Assembly (NCBI RefSeq): GCF_001439845.1
Contig: NZ_JYLO01000003.1
Coordinates: forward strand, 124,001-188,000
Origin: Pseudomonas lactis
GTDB taxonomy: Bacteria; Pseudomonadota; Gammaproteobacteria; Pseudomonadales; Pseudomonadaceae
Direction of reading: 5' to 3'
Length of the DNA stretch: 64,000 bases
Under the pieces are notes generated by a model. It had not been told where the DNA came from. It ran no database searches and saw only the letters and a list, made by a program, of their open reading frames with translations. This document shows positions 63,172 through 64,000 of this stretch, piece by piece; within the stretch, counting starts at the first letter, position 1; every line of letters begins with the position of its first letter. Both the position numbers and the translations under genes were made by a program.

Positions 63172-63945
63172 ATGATCAAATCACTGGATAAATTTCTGCG
63201 AGAAATCGATGAGGGCGACTGGGCCGTCATCAGCTCGGCCACCGATTACCCCGAAAACTGGGTGATCCCCGAACACAGCCACAACAAGCACCAACTGCTG
63301 TACGCCATTGGCGGTGTGATGGTGGTGTACTCGGCCCTGAGGCAATGGACGGTGCCGCCCAATCGTGGCTTTTGGATGCCTTGCGGTCAAGTTCACTCGC
63401 TGCGCTGCGTGGGTACGCTGCAGATGCGCAGCGTGTTCGTGCGCCCGGACAGCTTCCCCAACCTGCCGGCCGAGCCCAAGACGGTGACGGTCTCGCCGTT
63501 GCTGAGTGAACTGATCAAGGCCTCGGTGAGCCTGAAACCGCCGTATGCCGAGGATTCACGCGACGCGCGGATCATGCACCTGATTCTTGATGAACTGGCT
63601 ATCCTGCCGGCCTTGCCGCTGTCTTTGCCCCAGCCTGCCGACCCACGCCTGAGCCCGATCTGCCTGGCGTTGCAGGACGAGCCGAGTGATGCCTCCACCG
63701 TCGCCGACTGGAGTGCGCGGTTGGGGTTGGACCAAACCACCATCCAGCGCCTGTTCCGCAAGGAAACCGGCATGACCTTCGGCCAGTGGCGCCAGCAAGC
63801 GCGGCTATTGCTGGCGCTGGAACGCATTGCGGTGGGGCAGAAGATCATCGATGTGGCGTTTGAATTGGGCTATGAAAGCCCCAGCGCTTTTACCAGCATG
63901 TTCAAGAAACAGTTTGGCAAAACGCCGAGTCATTTTTTCAAGTAG
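63172..63945 (+). CDS. AraC-family transcriptional regulator
   Basis: The 257-aa regulator has an N-terminal cupin-like domain (EHSHNKHQLLYAIGGVMVV) and a C-terminal pair of helix-turn-helix units (VADWSARLGLDQTTIQRLFRK and IIDVAFELGYESPSAFTSMFKKQFG). The start is ATG 63172 (MIKSLDKFLREI), with AGGG about 8 bases upstream; an earlier ATG at 63106 lacks a site. It is divergent from the Fsr-like exporter gene. The 63946-64000 stretch holds nothing I can call. Confidence 0.9.
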   Translation: MIKSLDKFLREIDEGDWAVISSATDYPENWVIPEHSHNKHQLLYAIGGVMVVYSALRQWTVPPNRGFWMPCGQVHSLRCVGTLQMRSVFVRPDSFPNLPAEPKTVTVSPLLSELIKASVSLKPPYAEDSRDARIMHLILDELAILPALPLSLPQPADPRLSPICLALQDEPSDASTVADWSARLGLDQTTIQRLFRKETGMTFGQWRQQARLLLALERIAVGQKIIDVAFELGYESPSAFTSMFKKQFGKTPSHFFK

Positions 63946-64000
63946 TGCCGCTCGCCATGCGCGCATGAGCAGGGCGGCGCGATGCCAGGTAAGCGAGCAG

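Overview
The window looks like chromosome of a Pseudomonas of the fluorescens group. The genes that point there are the large NAD-dependent glutamate dehydrogenase (gdhB type), AcnB, a divergent ampR/ampC pair, a DUF6124 gene, and many intergenic REP doublets of two sequence types (GTGGGAGCTGG and TGTAGGAGCGAGC). GC is high, genes are dense, and many operons have 4-bp ATGA or GTGA overlaps. I see no prophage, insertion sequence, CRISPR array, rRNA or tRNA. The mobile DNA I can support is REP doublets and one longer intergenic repeat present in two copies.

Layout. 0-6 kb: the tail of an unknown gene, then sbcD-sbcC-GST on the minus strand (DNA-end processing nuclease with a translationally coupled glutathione transferase). 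5.8-7 kb: a DUF6124 gene with a repeat-rich leader, facing away from a 156-aa protein that has a hrp-box-like promoter and a NolX/HrpK-like region. 7.1-14 kb: a six-gene moxR-DUF58-DUF4381-batA-batB/C-batD operon (MoxR ATPase and von Willebrand A proteins). 15-20 kb: gdhB. 20-23 kb: two tandem GntR regulators and a DctA-family dicarboxylate transporter with a near-perfect 20-bp palindrome upstream. 23-26 kb: tag, a cupin protein and a MocR regulator. 26-31.3 kb: a two-gene toxin-like locus: a 1120-aa pore-forming/RTX-like protein followed by a 580-aa protein ending in a PD-(D/E)xK nuclease-like domain, with no room for an adjacent immunity gene. 31.3-34.2 kb: SDR, acyl-CoA-associated kinase and 2-hydroxyacid dehydrogenase. 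34.4-35.8 kb: two small secreted proteins in a more AT-rich stretch. 35.8-44 kb: an amino-acid transporter, a repeat-filled gap, acnB, a DUF1289 protein, a universal stress protein with a perfect Anr/FNR box, miaE and an MFS protein. 44-50 kb: an RstAB-like two-component system, pnuC with an NadR-like kinase (nicotinamide riboside salvage), and ampC/ampR. 50-56.5 kb: dienelactone hydrolase, thioesterase, an EamA exporter facing a MocR regulator, an amidase and a DUF2834 protein. 56.5-61.7 kb: an inositol/rhizopine-like catabolic cluster (periplasmic binding protein, PhyH dioxygenase, SDR, LacI regulator, Gfo/Idh/MocA dehydrogenase). 61.8-64 kb: an Fsr-like MFS exporter facing an AraC regulator.

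Most interesting points: (1) the hrp-box-driven small protein, a candidate HrpL-dependent type III secretion substrate in a region with no visible secretion genes; (2) the pore-former plus nuclease pair without immunity; (3) the orphan sugar-binding-protein/dioxygenase cluster; (4) the two copies of a long intergenic repeat that differ by an exact 100-bp hairpin segment bounded by GCCAG; (5) two unrelated genes whose TAG stop codon lies inside a REP element.
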